Source: DASUGM01 sp036274055 (GTDB lineage Bacteria > Acidobacteriota > Vicinamibacteria > Vicinamibacterales > SCN-69-37). Taken from it: 43,828 nt of DNA. Each line of letters begins with the position of its first letter. Within the stretch, counting starts at the first letter, position 1. The notes below the pieces were generated by a model, which saw only the letters and a program-made list of their open reading frames with translations, was not told the origin of the DNA and ran no database searches. This document shows, one piece after another, positions 31,847 to 39,703 of this stretch. The stretch covers positions 1-43,828 of the forward strand of contig DASUGM010000343.1 in assembly GCA_036274055.1 (NCBI GenBank), given 5' to 3'. Made by a program: the position numbers and the translations under genes.

Positions 31847-34570
31847 TCACTCTCTCAACAGCATCACCGGGTTGACGCGCATCGCCTGACGCGCCGGCCG
31901 CCACGAGGCGACGATCGCGGTCGCGAAGAGCAACAGCACGACGCCACCCACGGACAGCGGATCGGTCGGCTCGACTTCGTAAAGCAGCGTGCGCATGACC
32001 CGCACCAGGGCGAGCGCGGCGACCAGGCCAATGCCGAGGCCGACCGTTGTCAACGCCAGCCCGTTGCGCAGGATCAGCCGTCCGACCGATTGCGGCTGCG
32101 CGCCAAGCGCAAGGCGAATCCCGATCTCGCGCCGGCGTTGCGCGACGCCGTAGGACAACACACCGTAGATACCGGCGGTCGCGAGCACGAGCCCGAGGCC
32201 GCCGAGCACCATCATCATCAGGAACGTCAGCCGCGGCCGCATGATCGCCGCGGAAAATGCCTTCTCGACCGGCTCGACCTTCCACACCACGACGTTCCGG
32301 TCGACGTCGTGGACGACTTGCCGAAGCCGTTCGGCAGTCGCGGCGACGTCGTTGGCGCGCGCGATGATGCTGCGGTACTCGACGATCGCGTCCGCCGGGC
32401 CGCCGGGCCTGGCGGTCGGCCAGTCGGCGGAGCGCTTGAGCGGGTAATAGAACTCGTAACTGCCCTGCTTATCGTCCATGTCGAGCTGGCGGACTTCGCC
32501 GGCGACGCCGATGATCGTCCGCCAGTCGGTGCCGTCTTCGAAGCGCACTTTGCTGTTGACGGCGTTGCCGCCGGGAAACTGTTCCCTGGCGAACGACTCG
32601 CTGACGATCACGGAGAGGCGCGGGTCACCGTCCTGGAAACCGCGCCCGGCCTTCAGAGGAATGCCAGTCGCCTCGAAGTAGCCGGGCCACACCTCGTAGA
32701 TCGGCAGGATCAGTTCCCTGGTGACCTTACCCGGCGCCGCGGATGTCTCGAGCTTGCCGAACGAGATCATGCTCGAGTCCGGCGGAATGCCTCCAGCGGT
32801 CGCCGCCGTGACGCCGGGCAGCCGGGCGACGCGGCTGATCATCTCGTCGACGAACCGATCGCGCGCGCTCGGATCGAGGTAGCCATTCGACGGAAGGCCG
32901 ACGCGGATGACGACCAGATGTGCGGCATCGAAACCGCGATCGACGGCCTGGAGCTTCGCGAAGCTGCGCGCCATGAGCGCCGCGCCGACGAGGAGCACGA
33001 TCGCGAGCGTCACCTCGCCAATGACGAGCACGTTGCGCAGCCGCCGCGAGGCGATCGACCCGGTGGTGGATCGCGAGTCGCTCTTGAGCGTCTCCATGAC
33101 CGCCGGCTTCGACGCCAGCAGCGCCGGCGCCAGGCCGAACAGCAGCGGCGTGATCACGCCGATCGCGGCGGTGAAGAGCAGCGCGCGGCCGTCGAGATCG
33201 ATCACGTTCATCGTGCCGATGAGCACGCCCTCCGGCATCGAGTTGGTGACGAGCGTCAGCGTCGCGGCGGCAATCAGCAGGCCGCCGAGCGCGCCGGCGA
33301 GGCCAACCAGCCCGTTCTCGACCAGCGTCTCGCGAATCAAATCGCGCCGTGATGCGCCGAGCGAGGCGCGGACAGCGAAGTCACGGGCGCGCACCAGGGT
33401 CCGCGACAACGACAGACTGGCGACGTTGGCGCAGACGATCAGCAGGAGAAACACCACGGCGCCGCCGAGAACGAGCAGCGACCGCCGCAGCCGGGCATCG
33501 AACACGCCGGCGCGCGCCGAGAGCGCCGCCGATTTGACGTTGGTGATGCCGGCGGCCGCGGTCACCGCCTCGCCGCGTGCGGCAATCGCCGCTTTCAGCG
33601 CGTCCACGCCGAGGCTGACCGGGCGACGCACGAACGCGGTGAGCGCGATCGGCCGCACCGCGCGATTCGCCGGCGGAGCCTCGATGTCATACGGCACCCA
33701 GAATGTCGCGTGGTCGTTCGGGAACGCGAACGACCGCGGCATGACGCCGACGATCGTGTGTGGAATGTCGTTGAGCGTGATCGTGCGTCCGATCACCTGC
33801 GGATCACGCTGCAACTGCTCGCGCCAGAAGCGCTCGCCGATGATGACGAGCGCATCGGTGCCGCCGCGGCCGTCGCCCTCGCCGAAGATGCGGCCGGTGA
33901 GCGGCGGCGTGCCGAGCATCGACAGCAACCCCGGCGTCGTGGTCGCGCCCGTGACCATGTCGGCGCCGTGATCGGTCTGATAGGTAAACGACGTGATGTC
34001 GTAGCCCTCGAATCGCTCGAACAGATCGGCCTGCTTGCGCCACTCGAGGAACAGCGGCCGGCGAAGCCGCGGGTAGCTGAAGCCCGACTTGTCGAGGGCC
34101 CAGAGCTCGTGCAGCCGCTCGGCGTGCGCGAACGGCATCGGCCGGATGATCGTCGAGTCGAGAATGCTGAACACCGCGGCGTTGACGCCGATGCCCAGCG
34201 CCAGCGTCGCCACCGCGATCGAGACCGAGACCTTGTTGGCGAGGATGCTGCGCCCGGCCAGGCGAAGATCGTTGCGAATCGCACTGCCGATCCGCACGCG
34301 CCAGCCGGTGCGTTCGCCATCGCGCCGCGGACCGCCGGCGGAGATCGACGGACCGCCGCCGAATCGTTCCTTGACCGCCGAGGATCCGATGCTGCCGAGT
34401 TCGGTCATCCCAGCGAACAAAAGGCCCGGCCACCCGCGCTCCCGATGCGCGGCCAGACACGTCAGTCGAAACGTACCGACGATGTCGGCGCGAAACGCGT
34501 CGCGGAACCGCGCCGGTGCGAGACGAAGGAGGGCGTCGCCGGAGCGTTCGAGCCAGCGTAGAAGCCGCAT
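31847..34570 (-). CDS. ADOP-type duplicated permease (3)
   Basis: A 907-aa duplicated permease. The cytosolic N-extension (1-95) contains DALLRLAPARFRDAFRADIVGTF, typical of PadR-linked ADOPs. The first helix is at about 110-135. LLLIVCANVASLSLSRTLVRARDFAVRASLGASR marks the first FtsX unit and GVAQRRREIGIRLALGA the second; it ends AMRVNPVMLLRE. The longest frame starts one codon earlier at TTG; ATG at 34570 with AGG 7 nt upstream was preferred. It lies 8 nt after padR and 3 nt before the next permease, so two ADOPs may act as a pair. Function unknown. Confidence 0.9.
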   Translation of the reverse strand: MRLLRWLERSGDALLRLAPARFRDAFRADIVGTFRLTCLAAHRERGWPGLLFAGMTELGSIGSSAVKERFGGGPSISAGGPRRDGERTGWRVRIGSAIRNDLRLAGRSILANKVSVSIAVATLALGIGVNAAVFSILDSTIIRPMPFAHAERLHELWALDKSGFSYPRLRRPLFLEWRKQADLFERFEGYDITSFTYQTDHGADMVTGATTTPGLLSMLGTPPLTGRIFGEGDGRGGTDALVIIGERFWREQLQRDPQVIGRTITLNDIPHTIVGVMPRSFAFPNDHATFWVPYDIEAPPANRAVRPIALTAFVRRPVSLGVDALKAAIAARGEAVTAAAGITNVKSAALSARAGVFDARLRRSLLVLGGAVVFLLLIVCANVASLSLSRTLVRARDFAVRASLGASRRDLIRETLVENGLVGLAGALGGLLIAAATLTLVTNSMPEGVLIGTMNVIDLDGRALLFTAAIGVITPLLFGLAPALLASKPAVMETLKSDSRSTTGSIASRRLRNVLVIGEVTLAIVLLVGAALMARSFAKLQAVDRGFDAAHLVVIRVGLPSNGYLDPSARDRFVDEMISRVARLPGVTAATAGGIPPDSSMISFGKLETSAAPGKVTRELILPIYEVWPGYFEATGIPLKAGRGFQDGDPRLSVIVSESFAREQFPGGNAVNSKVRFEDGTDWRTIIGVAGEVRQLDMDDKQGSYEFYYPLKRSADWPTARPGGPADAIVEYRSIIARANDVAATAERLRQVVHDVDRNVVVWKVEPVEKAFSAAIMRPRLTFLMMMVLGGLGLVLATAGIYGVLSYGVAQRRREIGIRLALGAQPQSVGRLILRNGLALTTVGLGIGLVAALALVRVMRTLLYEVEPTDPLSVGGVVLLLFATAIVASWRPARQAMRVNPVMLLRE

Positions 34571-34578
34571 CAACGCAC

Positions 34579-34971
34579 CTACGCTTTCGAGGCCCGGCCG
34601 AGGACCTGCTTGCGGCGCGCTTCGCCCAGCAGCATCTCGAGCCGCCGCGCTTCCGCTTCGACAACCGCGCGGCCAAGCGTCGTGAGCCGGTAGTACTTCC
34701 GCCGGCTGTCGTCGTCTTCCGCCGCCGGGCGCGAATCGGACTCTTCGATCAGCGCCTCGTCGAACAGCCGCTGCAACAGGGTGTAGAGCGTGCCGGTGCG
34801 CAGCTTGATCAGCCCGTCGGTACGCTCGTCGACCTCGCGGATGATGCCGTAGCCGTGCCGCTCGCCGTCGGCGAGCGCGAGCAGGGCGTGGAAGGCCAGC
34901 GGGGTGAGCGGCAGGAAACTTCGGGGATCCTTCTTAGTCATAAAGCGCCTGTCAGGCCCTGGGGTGGCCAT
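34579..34971 (-). CDS. PadR-family transcriptional regulator (2)
   Basis: A 130-aa regulator. LTPLAFHALLALADGERHGYGIIREVDERT is the PadR N-domain, TLYTLLQRLFDEALIEE the recognition segment, and YYRLTTLGRAVVEAEARRLEMLL the wing and C-helix. ATG at 34971 was chosen because GGAG sits 7 nt upstream (34982-34979); an internal ATG ten codons later is the alternative. It heads the PadR-ADOP-ADOP operon. A candidate operator with paired ATGCAT boxes lies just upstream. Confidence 0.88.
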   Translation of the reverse strand: MATPGPDRRFMTKKDPRSFLPLTPLAFHALLALADGERHGYGIIREVDERTDGLIKLRTGTLYTLLQRLFDEALIEESDSRPAAEDDDSRRKYYRLTTLGRAVVEAEARRLEMLLGEARRKQVLGRASKA

Positions 34972-34983
34972 GAGCCTACTCCA

Positions 34984-35008
34984 AATGCATCTGTAATCAA
35001 TGCATCTG
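34984..35008. promoter_or_regulatory. Paired ATGCAT boxes upstream of padR (2)
   Basis: AATGCATCTG is repeated at 34984-34993 and 34999-35008; each contains the 6-bp palindrome ATGCAT, with centres 15 bp apart. It lies 13 nt before the PadR start codon, in the gap shared with the divergent exported protein, so PadR could control both. No strong -35/-10 pair was identified in 34972-35106. Confidence 0.5.
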
Positions 35009-35106
35009 ACGAGTACGCAGTTCAAAAGGTTTGCTGGAGCCCGACCGGGCACGTTTGGTGCATAGTCAGCCGTCCGTTCGGATCCCTACAAATGGAGGAC
35101 TGCCCC

Positions 35107-35607
35107 GTGAGAAAGACTTCCTTGTTCCTCGTGCTCGCCCTCGTGGCGACATTCAGCGCGTCGACGATCGGTTCCCCGGCGAGTCAGGCGCCGCAGCCCG
35201 CCGCGCAGTCAATCGATGACGTGATGAAGACCTTCCGCGCCGACCTGCAGGCCAGCCGGACCGACCTCATCGCCAAGAACGTGCAACTCACTGCCGATCA
35301 GGCGGCGAAGTTCTGGCCGCTGTACCAGAAGTACCAGGCGGAACAGAACGCCATCATCGACGAGCAGCTCAAGAGCGGGCAGCAGTTCATGGCGAAGTAC
35401 GACACGCTCGACGATGCGACGGCCGCCGCGTGGATCAAGGCGCTCTTCGACCGTGACACCCGCATGAACGCGCTCCGCCAGAAATGGCTGCCTTCGTTCC
35501 AGGAAGTGCTGCCGACACGGGTCGCGCTCCGCGTCGTTCAGATCGATCGGCGGCTCTCTCTCGTGCAGCAGATGGAAATCAGCGCGCGCGTTCCGCTGGT
35601 GCACTGA
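35107..35607 (+). CDS. Exported helical protein, Spy/CpxP-like layout
   Basis: A 166-aa exported protein. Signal peptide about 1-22 (RKTSLFLVLALVATFSAST). The remainder is helical: IDDVMKTFRADLQASRTDLIAKNVQLTADQAAKFWPLYQKYQAEQNAII, then a helix pair ending DRRLSLVQQMEIS. The helical, Q-rich character and TADQAAKFWPLYQKY recall small periplasmic proteins of the Spy/LTXXQ type, but the LTXXQ motif itself is not present, so family membership is unproven. The GTG start at 35107 has GGAGG 8 nt upstream. Divergent from padR (2). Confidence 0.78.
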   Translation: MRKTSLFLVLALVATFSASTIGSPASQAPQPAAQSIDDVMKTFRADLQASRTDLIAKNVQLTADQAAKFWPLYQKYQAEQNAIIDEQLKSGQQFMAKYDTLDDATAAAWIKALFDRDTRMNALRQKWLPSFQEVLPTRVALRVVQIDRRLSLVQQMEISARVPLVH

Positions 35608-35632
35608 CGTGCGGACCGCTTAGACTGCCGCG

Positions 35633-36550
35633 ATGCGGCAAGGGGTCGTTGGCTGTGTCCTGCACCTCGTGGTGCTCGTCCCGATCCTCCAGAGCTGCGC
35701 CCCGGCGACGCCAGCCCGGACGAGGCCAGATACCGCGCTCGCAGAACGCATCACCGGGCTCGTCGATCGATTCGTGAAAGCCGACGACGACGCCGCGACG
35801 GCGTCGGTCATCGCCGACGCCCTTGCGCTCTTCGAACGCGAAGGCATTCCCGGGACAGCGAAGGTCGGCGACGAGGCCGCCTACGGGTTCGTTCTCGTCA
35901 ACATGCTCGGACAGCCGCCGGATTTCCGGTTGCAGTTCTTTGCGCGCGTGCAGGACGCTGCCGCACGTCAGGATCTACCTGCGGACGCCGTCGCGTTCGC
36001 GGAAGCGCGCCGCCGTCAGGCCGACATTGAGCTGCGCTACAAGACGCACACACCAACGCATCCCGAGCTTCGCGATGAGATTGTGCGGCTGATCAAGGAC
36101 GACCAGGCAGTACGCGACAAGGCTGGCTTCGATTTCAGGAAGATGGAAGCGGCGGATCGCCGGACCGCCGGCCCACTGAAGAAGATCTTCGATCGGCACG
36201 GCGTGCCGACCTTCGACATGGTCGGCGTGCAGGCCGCCAGGGATTTCGTCGTCATGGTGCAGCACCAGCCGCCGGCCTTTCGCGAGGCGGTGCTGCCGAA
36301 GCTGAAAGCGAACGTCGATGCCGGCCAGGCCGAGGCCGCGTCGTACGCGACGGTCTACGACCGCACGCAGGGCGATCAAGGCAAGAACCAGCTATACGGC
36401 CAGAACTTCGTGTGTTCGAGCGGGAAGGCACTCGACGCGGCGCCGATCGACGACGCGAGCCACGTCAATGCGCGCCGGGCCGAGCTGGGGTTGATGCGGC
36501 TCGAGCTCTACGCCCGCTTCGTGCGCGAGCACTCGCCAAACCTGTGTTGA
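35633..36550 (+). CDS. DUF6624-like lipoprotein
   Basis: A 305-aa predicted lipoprotein. The lipobox is LQSC with Cys22. The central region (about 130-260) has the DUF6624 pattern: LIKDDQAVRDK, then FDRHGVPTFDMVGVQAARDFVVMVQHQ and AVLPKLKANVDAGQAEAASYATVYDR, followed by QLYGQNF. Function unknown; many relatives are secreted or lipid-anchored. TAGACT sits 6 nt before the ATG, only 25 nt after the preceding gene, so it may have its own leaderless transcript. A GC-rich terminator follows. Confidence 0.8.
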   Translation: MRQGVVGCVLHLVVLVPILQSCAPATPARTRPDTALAERITGLVDRFVKADDDAATASVIADALALFEREGIPGTAKVGDEAAYGFVLVNMLGQPPDFRLQFFARVQDAAARQDLPADAVAFAEARRRQADIELRYKTHTPTHPELRDEIVRLIKDDQAVRDKAGFDFRKMEAADRRTAGPLKKIFDRHGVPTFDMVGVQAARDFVVMVQHQPPAFREAVLPKLKANVDAGQAEAASYATVYDRTQGDQGKNQLYGQNFVCSSGKALDAAPIDDASHVNARRAELGLMRLELYARFVREHSPNLC

Positions 36551-36555
36551 AAACT

Positions 36556-36595
36556 CACCGGGCCGCGCCCATCCCCTGACGTGCGCGGCCCGGTG
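36556..36595. terminator. Bidirectional terminator hairpin
   Basis: A perfect 13-bp stem, CACCGGGCCGCGC (36556-36568) with GCGCGGCCCGGTG (36583-36595), and a 14-nt loop. It lies between convergent genes. It is the most ordinary of the 3'-end structures in this window. Confidence 0.85.
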
Positions 36596-36621
36596 TCGAC
36601 CAACCAACTTGCTTAGTGCGC

Positions 36622-37434
36622 TTAGTACGTCGCGCGACGACGTCTAATGGTCAGGGCAAGCCCTGCGAAGAGCGAAGCGAATCCCGTCAGCCCGAGTAGC
36701 GGGAGCAGGCTGGCAGTCTTCGGCAACGTCTTGGGCTTCGCGCCAGCACTCGACGACGCCGCAGGCGCGGGCGGCGGTGGCGCGCCTGCCGTCGAGGCAG
36801 GCTTGGTGGTCGTTGTCGCGGGCTTGGTGGTGCCGGCGGCGGGTTTCGCTGTCCCTGCACCGGCAGTTCCCGTGCCTGCGCCGGCACTCGCGTTGCTCTT
36901 TGCCAGCGTCGCGGTCACCTCCTGCTGGGTCATGACCTTCGGCGGCATCGTCGTGATGATGGTCGCCGTCAGCTTGTCGTTCTCACGAAAATCGGAGATC
37001 GACGCGGCTCGGCCGTCGCGCATGATCTTGATTCCGCGCTTGTCGATGTCACCCTGCGAGAACATCTTGTAGCCGCCGCCGGTCTGGACGATGATGCTCG
37101 TCCCCATCGCTTTCACGACGGTCCCTTCCTTCACCTCGGTCACCACGACCGGCGTCACCGTCGTCGTCGTCGTGATGTTCGCACTGCCGGCCATGCCCGC
37201 TTTCAGCTCGCGCACCGACAACTGCTTGCCGTCGACGTTGAAGCGGAAGTCGTCGGCCACCGTGAGTTCCCGCGTGCCCTCGGGCAGCTTGACCACGAGC
37301 GTATTGCCGTCGACCGCGATGATTTGAAACTTCTTGGTCTGTGTCGTCGAAGTGGTCGTCTGCGCAAAGACGGCAGCTGCCGTCATACACACAAACGCGC
37401 CACACAATGCCATCCGAATCACTGCACGCGTCAT
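36622..37434 (-). CDS. Exported protein with C-terminal LPKTA sorting signal (probable sortase substrate)
   Basis: A 270-aa surface or envelope protein. Signal peptide about 1-24 (CMTAAAVFAQ). A beta-rich domain covers 30-170, followed by a Thr/Ala/Pro-rich stalk at about 185-235 (AGTTKPATTTTKPAST, GAPPPPAPAASSS). The C-terminus is a classical sorting signal: LPKTA (237-241), a hydrophobic helix (about 243-262), and RRRR (264-267). LPxTA-type sites are typical of class D sortases, and a class D-like sortase gene lies 33 nt upstream in the same operon. AGGAGG precedes the ATG. What it would be attached to in a two-membrane cell is unknown. Confidence 0.85.
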   Translation of the reverse strand: MTRAVIRMALCGAFVCMTAAAVFAQTTTSTTQTKKFQIIAVDGNTLVVKLPEGTRELTVADDFRFNVDGKQLSVRELKAGMAGSANITTTTTVTPVVVTEVKEGTVVKAMGTSIIVQTGGGYKMFSQGDIDKRGIKIMRDGRAASISDFRENDKLTATIITTMPPKVMTQQEVTATLAKSNASAGAGTGTAGAGTAKPAAGTTKPATTTTKPASTAGAPPPPAPAASSSAGAKPKTLPKTASLLPLLGLTGFASLFAGLALTIRRRRATY

Positions 37435-37467
37435 AAAGCCTCCTGTTTCCGCCGTTTCAAAGTTCTC

Positions 37468-38133
37468 TCACCTGTGAACACTCGTTGTCGTGTCGCGCAC
37501 TGCGCGAACGATGTAGCGCTGGGGCGCCGGGCCGATGTGGTAGAACGGGTAGCACGTCACCAGGGTGAGCGAGCGTGCCGGCGTCGGGTCGAGCACCGAG
37601 ACATCCTCCGGTGCGACGATCCAGATCCGTTCGACGCGGTACTTTTCCCAGCCTTGAAGCGTCTCCAGCTCGATGACGTCTTCGAGCGCGATGTCTTTCA
37701 ACCCACGGAAGAACCCGTCGCGATGTCCGGCAATTCCGGAATTGCCATCCGTTCCCGGCAGTGCCGTGTCTTCGATGTGACCGACGCCGCGATTGAGCGC
37801 CACGTCGTCGGTGCCGCGCAGCACGGCCACTTCGAGATGAAGCTTCGCGATTCTCAGCACCGCGAGCGGCGGCGGTGAGGGTTCGCTCAAGGCCTTCCGC
37901 CACGCGGTGATGCGCTCCATCCCCCAGAGGCTCAGGTCCGGCACGGCGGGCGTCTCGAGCCCGGCCGCCTGGACGGCGAACCGGTCGAGCTCGCGTCGCG
38001 CGCCGAGGGTGCCGTCGATACGCAGCGCGGCCCACGTCAGCAGGCAGACGGCTCCGAACATCCACGCGGCACGTTCCGCGAGAACACCGAGACGACGCCG
38101 GCGTGTGCGAGCGATCTGCTGACCCGGTTCCAC
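37468..38133 (-). CDS. Class D-type sortase
   Basis: A 221-aa membrane-anchored transpeptidase. One N-terminal helix (about 20-38, preceded by RTRRRR) gives an N-in topology. The sortase barrel follows, with H137 in IAGHRDGFF, the nucleophile C194 in TLVTC, and R206 in QRYIVRAV. These are the three expected catalytic residues in the usual order, and the family cleaves LPxTG-like signals. GTG at 38133 was chosen: GGGAGG lies 10 nt upstream and the helix then starts at a normal position. A longer frame adds about 50 unstructured residues. Substrate: most likely the LPKTA-tailed protein encoded next. Confidence 0.87.
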   Translation of the reverse strand: MEPGQQIARTRRRRLGVLAERAAWMFGAVCLLTWAALRIDGTLGARRELDRFAVQAAGLETPAVPDLSLWGMERITAWRKALSEPSPPPLAVLRIAKLHLEVAVLRGTDDVALNRGVGHIEDTALPGTDGNSGIAGHRDGFFRGLKDIALEDVIELETLQGWEKYRVERIWIVAPEDVSVLDPTPARSLTLVTCYPFYHIGPAPQRYIVRAVRDTTTSVHR

Positions 38134-38429
38134 GCGTTTACAACCTCCCGGGAGCGACTTTCGAGGGGAGCGGAGTTGAACGAAGTGCATGTCGTATGCC
38201 AGTGCCTGCGCCTGCCGGAATGACGCCTGGGGATGACTCTGAGGCCGCAGCCGTGTTGAAAGTGCTCGACGCGCCCGCGCGCCCACGGCATCTCGCCATC
38301 TGCGTCACAGCCGGCCGTCGAGGGTGACGGCGCATGACAGCTTCCCGAGGCTCACGGCTCAGGGGTCAAGGCACGGTTTTCAGAGGGCGGTCCGGCCAGC
38401 AGAGGCGGTCAAGGCAAGAACCACAATGG
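38134..38429. other. Gene-free stretch upstream of the sortase
   Basis: No gene is supported here. It contains the sortase Shine-Dalgarno (38149-38144), then GC-rich sequence. A CCGGAATGAC segment near 38216 resembles REP-type sequences of other bacteria but has no partner copy seen in the window. No clear -35/-10 pair was found, so the promoter of the sortase operon is unplaced. Confidence 0.5.
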
Positions 38430-38508
38430 CCAATCGACAATAGCAATCGCCAATCGTCAAATTGCCAATGCAATCGCAAATTGCAAATTACAAATCGCAA
38501 ATCGCGCA
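38430..38508. repeat. Degenerate CAAT-type 6-8-mer tandem repeat
   Basis: About eleven short units ending in or containing CAAT or CAAAT (CAATCGC, CAATCGT, CAAATTG, CAAATCG). Read along the gene direction they appear as CGATTTG/CAATTTG units starting just after the glycosidase stop. It is clearly lower in GC than its surroundings. The ATTG core recalls the octamers of the 476-bp palindrome, but here only one arm is present. Confidence 0.75.
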
Positions 38509-38513
38509 GCGCG

Positions 38514-39677
38514 CTAGCGCGCGGTCACCACGATGGCGTCGCTGACCGCGCGCGGGCCGTTCGCATCCGACGGGCGATTGACCACCTGCCCGTTGACCCA
38601 CATCGTCGTCGAGCCGCCGCCGTCGAGGTTGAGCGCGTCGCGCAGGCCGATGCGATCGCAGAGCCGCTGCAGATCGGCGAACGCCATGCCGACGCTGTAG
38701 TCAGCCTGCCGGCCGTCGACGGCGACGAGCCAGATGAAGCCGCGGGCGTCGACGCCGATGAGCGTGCGCGGGTGACGGATGTGCGTGAACGTCGCCGGAA
38801 TCAGGTTCTCGGCCGACCAGTCGGTGAGCGCGACGCCGTTACGGCGCAGCAAGCCGGCGCCATTGACGATGTGATCGGCGCGCTCGAGGACGTCCAGCGG
38901 CGTGTTGTTGAGGCGCTTCCACGACGTCGAAAACGTCACCGCCGTACCGTCGACGAGATCCTCGAGCGGCTCCGGCAGATCGACGCCGCCAAACGACAGG
39001 ACCGCGCCTTTCCGCGGAATCGGCGCCTTCGCCTCGTTGGTCCGGACCGCGACGACGGCGAGCGGCGAGCCGTCAAGAATCCAATCGGTTCCGGCCGGCG
39101 CCGTGTCGGTGTCAGCGTGATACGCCGGCGTATAGAGCATCAACTTGCCGCGCTCGCGCGTGGTGTCGACGCCGTCGATCGGCAGCGTGATCGGCTTGCC
39201 GTTGGCGTCCTTGAACGTCACCGACATCTTGGCCGACAGCTGATCGAAGGCCAGCGTGGTCGCGCCATCCGCGGGCGAGCGGATGATCACCGCGCCCTTG
39301 ACCAGCGTGTTGTCGCTGACCAGTTCGCCGGCGACTTTCAACAGACCCATCGGCTCGCCGTTCTTGACATTGAAGAAACCGCCATTGACGGCCGCGATCG
39401 CGCCGTGGCGCGCCGCGATATCGGCGACCCGCTCGGCATTCATCACCTCGTCGTTCGAGAGCACGCTGGTGAGCTTGACCCTGGCGGGATCGAGCTTGAG
39501 CAGGTAAGCCGCGATCGGCCCGGCCGGATCGACGAGCGACTGGTCGCTGGTGCGAAACAGCTCGACGCCCGGAGCGATGACCTGCGCGGGGCCAAGGCCC
39601 GATTGCGAGGGGTTGGCGCAAGCCGCGGCCAGAGCCAACGCCGCCGCAAGCACGAGGCGCCGGCGAACGATTCGCAT
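38514..39677 (-). CDS. Phosphodiester glycosidase family (NAGPA-like) lipoprotein
   Basis: A 387-aa predicted lipoprotein. Lipobox AAAC with Cys20. The domain (about 60-385) has the NAGPA features AAVNGGFFNV, RTLIGVDARGFIWLVAVDGR, and near the C-terminus ALNLDGGGSTTMWVNG with GPRAVSDAIVV. Relatives hydrolyse phosphodiester-linked sugars such as GlcNAc-phosphodiesters, so an extracytoplasmic glycopolymer substrate is plausible (inference). It is divergent from the LD-carboxypeptidase with only 26 nt between starts, which suggests joint control of envelope-related enzymes. Confidence 0.88.
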   Translation of the reverse strand: MRIVRRRLVLAAALALAAACANPSQSGLGPAQVIAPGVELFRTSDQSLVDPAGPIAAYLLKLDPARVKLTSVLSNDEVMNAERVADIAARHGAIAAVNGGFFNVKNGEPMGLLKVAGELVSDNTLVKGAVIIRSPADGATTLAFDQLSAKMSVTFKDANGKPITLPIDGVDTTRERGKLMLYTPAYHADTDTAPAGTDWILDGSPLAVVAVRTNEAKAPIPRKGAVLSFGGVDLPEPLEDLVDGTAVTFSTSWKRLNNTPLDVLERADHIVNGAGLLRRNGVALTDWSAENLIPATFTHIRHPRTLIGVDARGFIWLVAVDGRQADYSVGMAFADLQRLCDRIGLRDALNLDGGGSTTMWVNGQVVNRPSDANGPRAVSDAIVVTAR

Positions 39678-39703
39678 GAGATTGGGTCTATTCTTTCACG
39701 GTC

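Noticed and set aside
29234..33352. A 1372-codon plus-strand open frame
   Set aside because: It is antisense to two well-supported ADOP permease genes; its Arg/His/Asp-rich translation without domains is the usual shadow of GC-rich codon bias.
34516..35106. N-terminal extension of the exported helical protein
   Set aside because: The open frame continues upstream across the padR gene on the other strand. The GTG at 35107 has a good Shine-Dalgarno and begins a signal peptide.
36622..37434. PEP-CTERM/exosortase substrate
   Set aside because: The tail has LPKTA rather than a PEP motif, and the adjacent enzyme is a Cys-His-Arg sortase with a single membrane helix, not a multi-pass exosortase.
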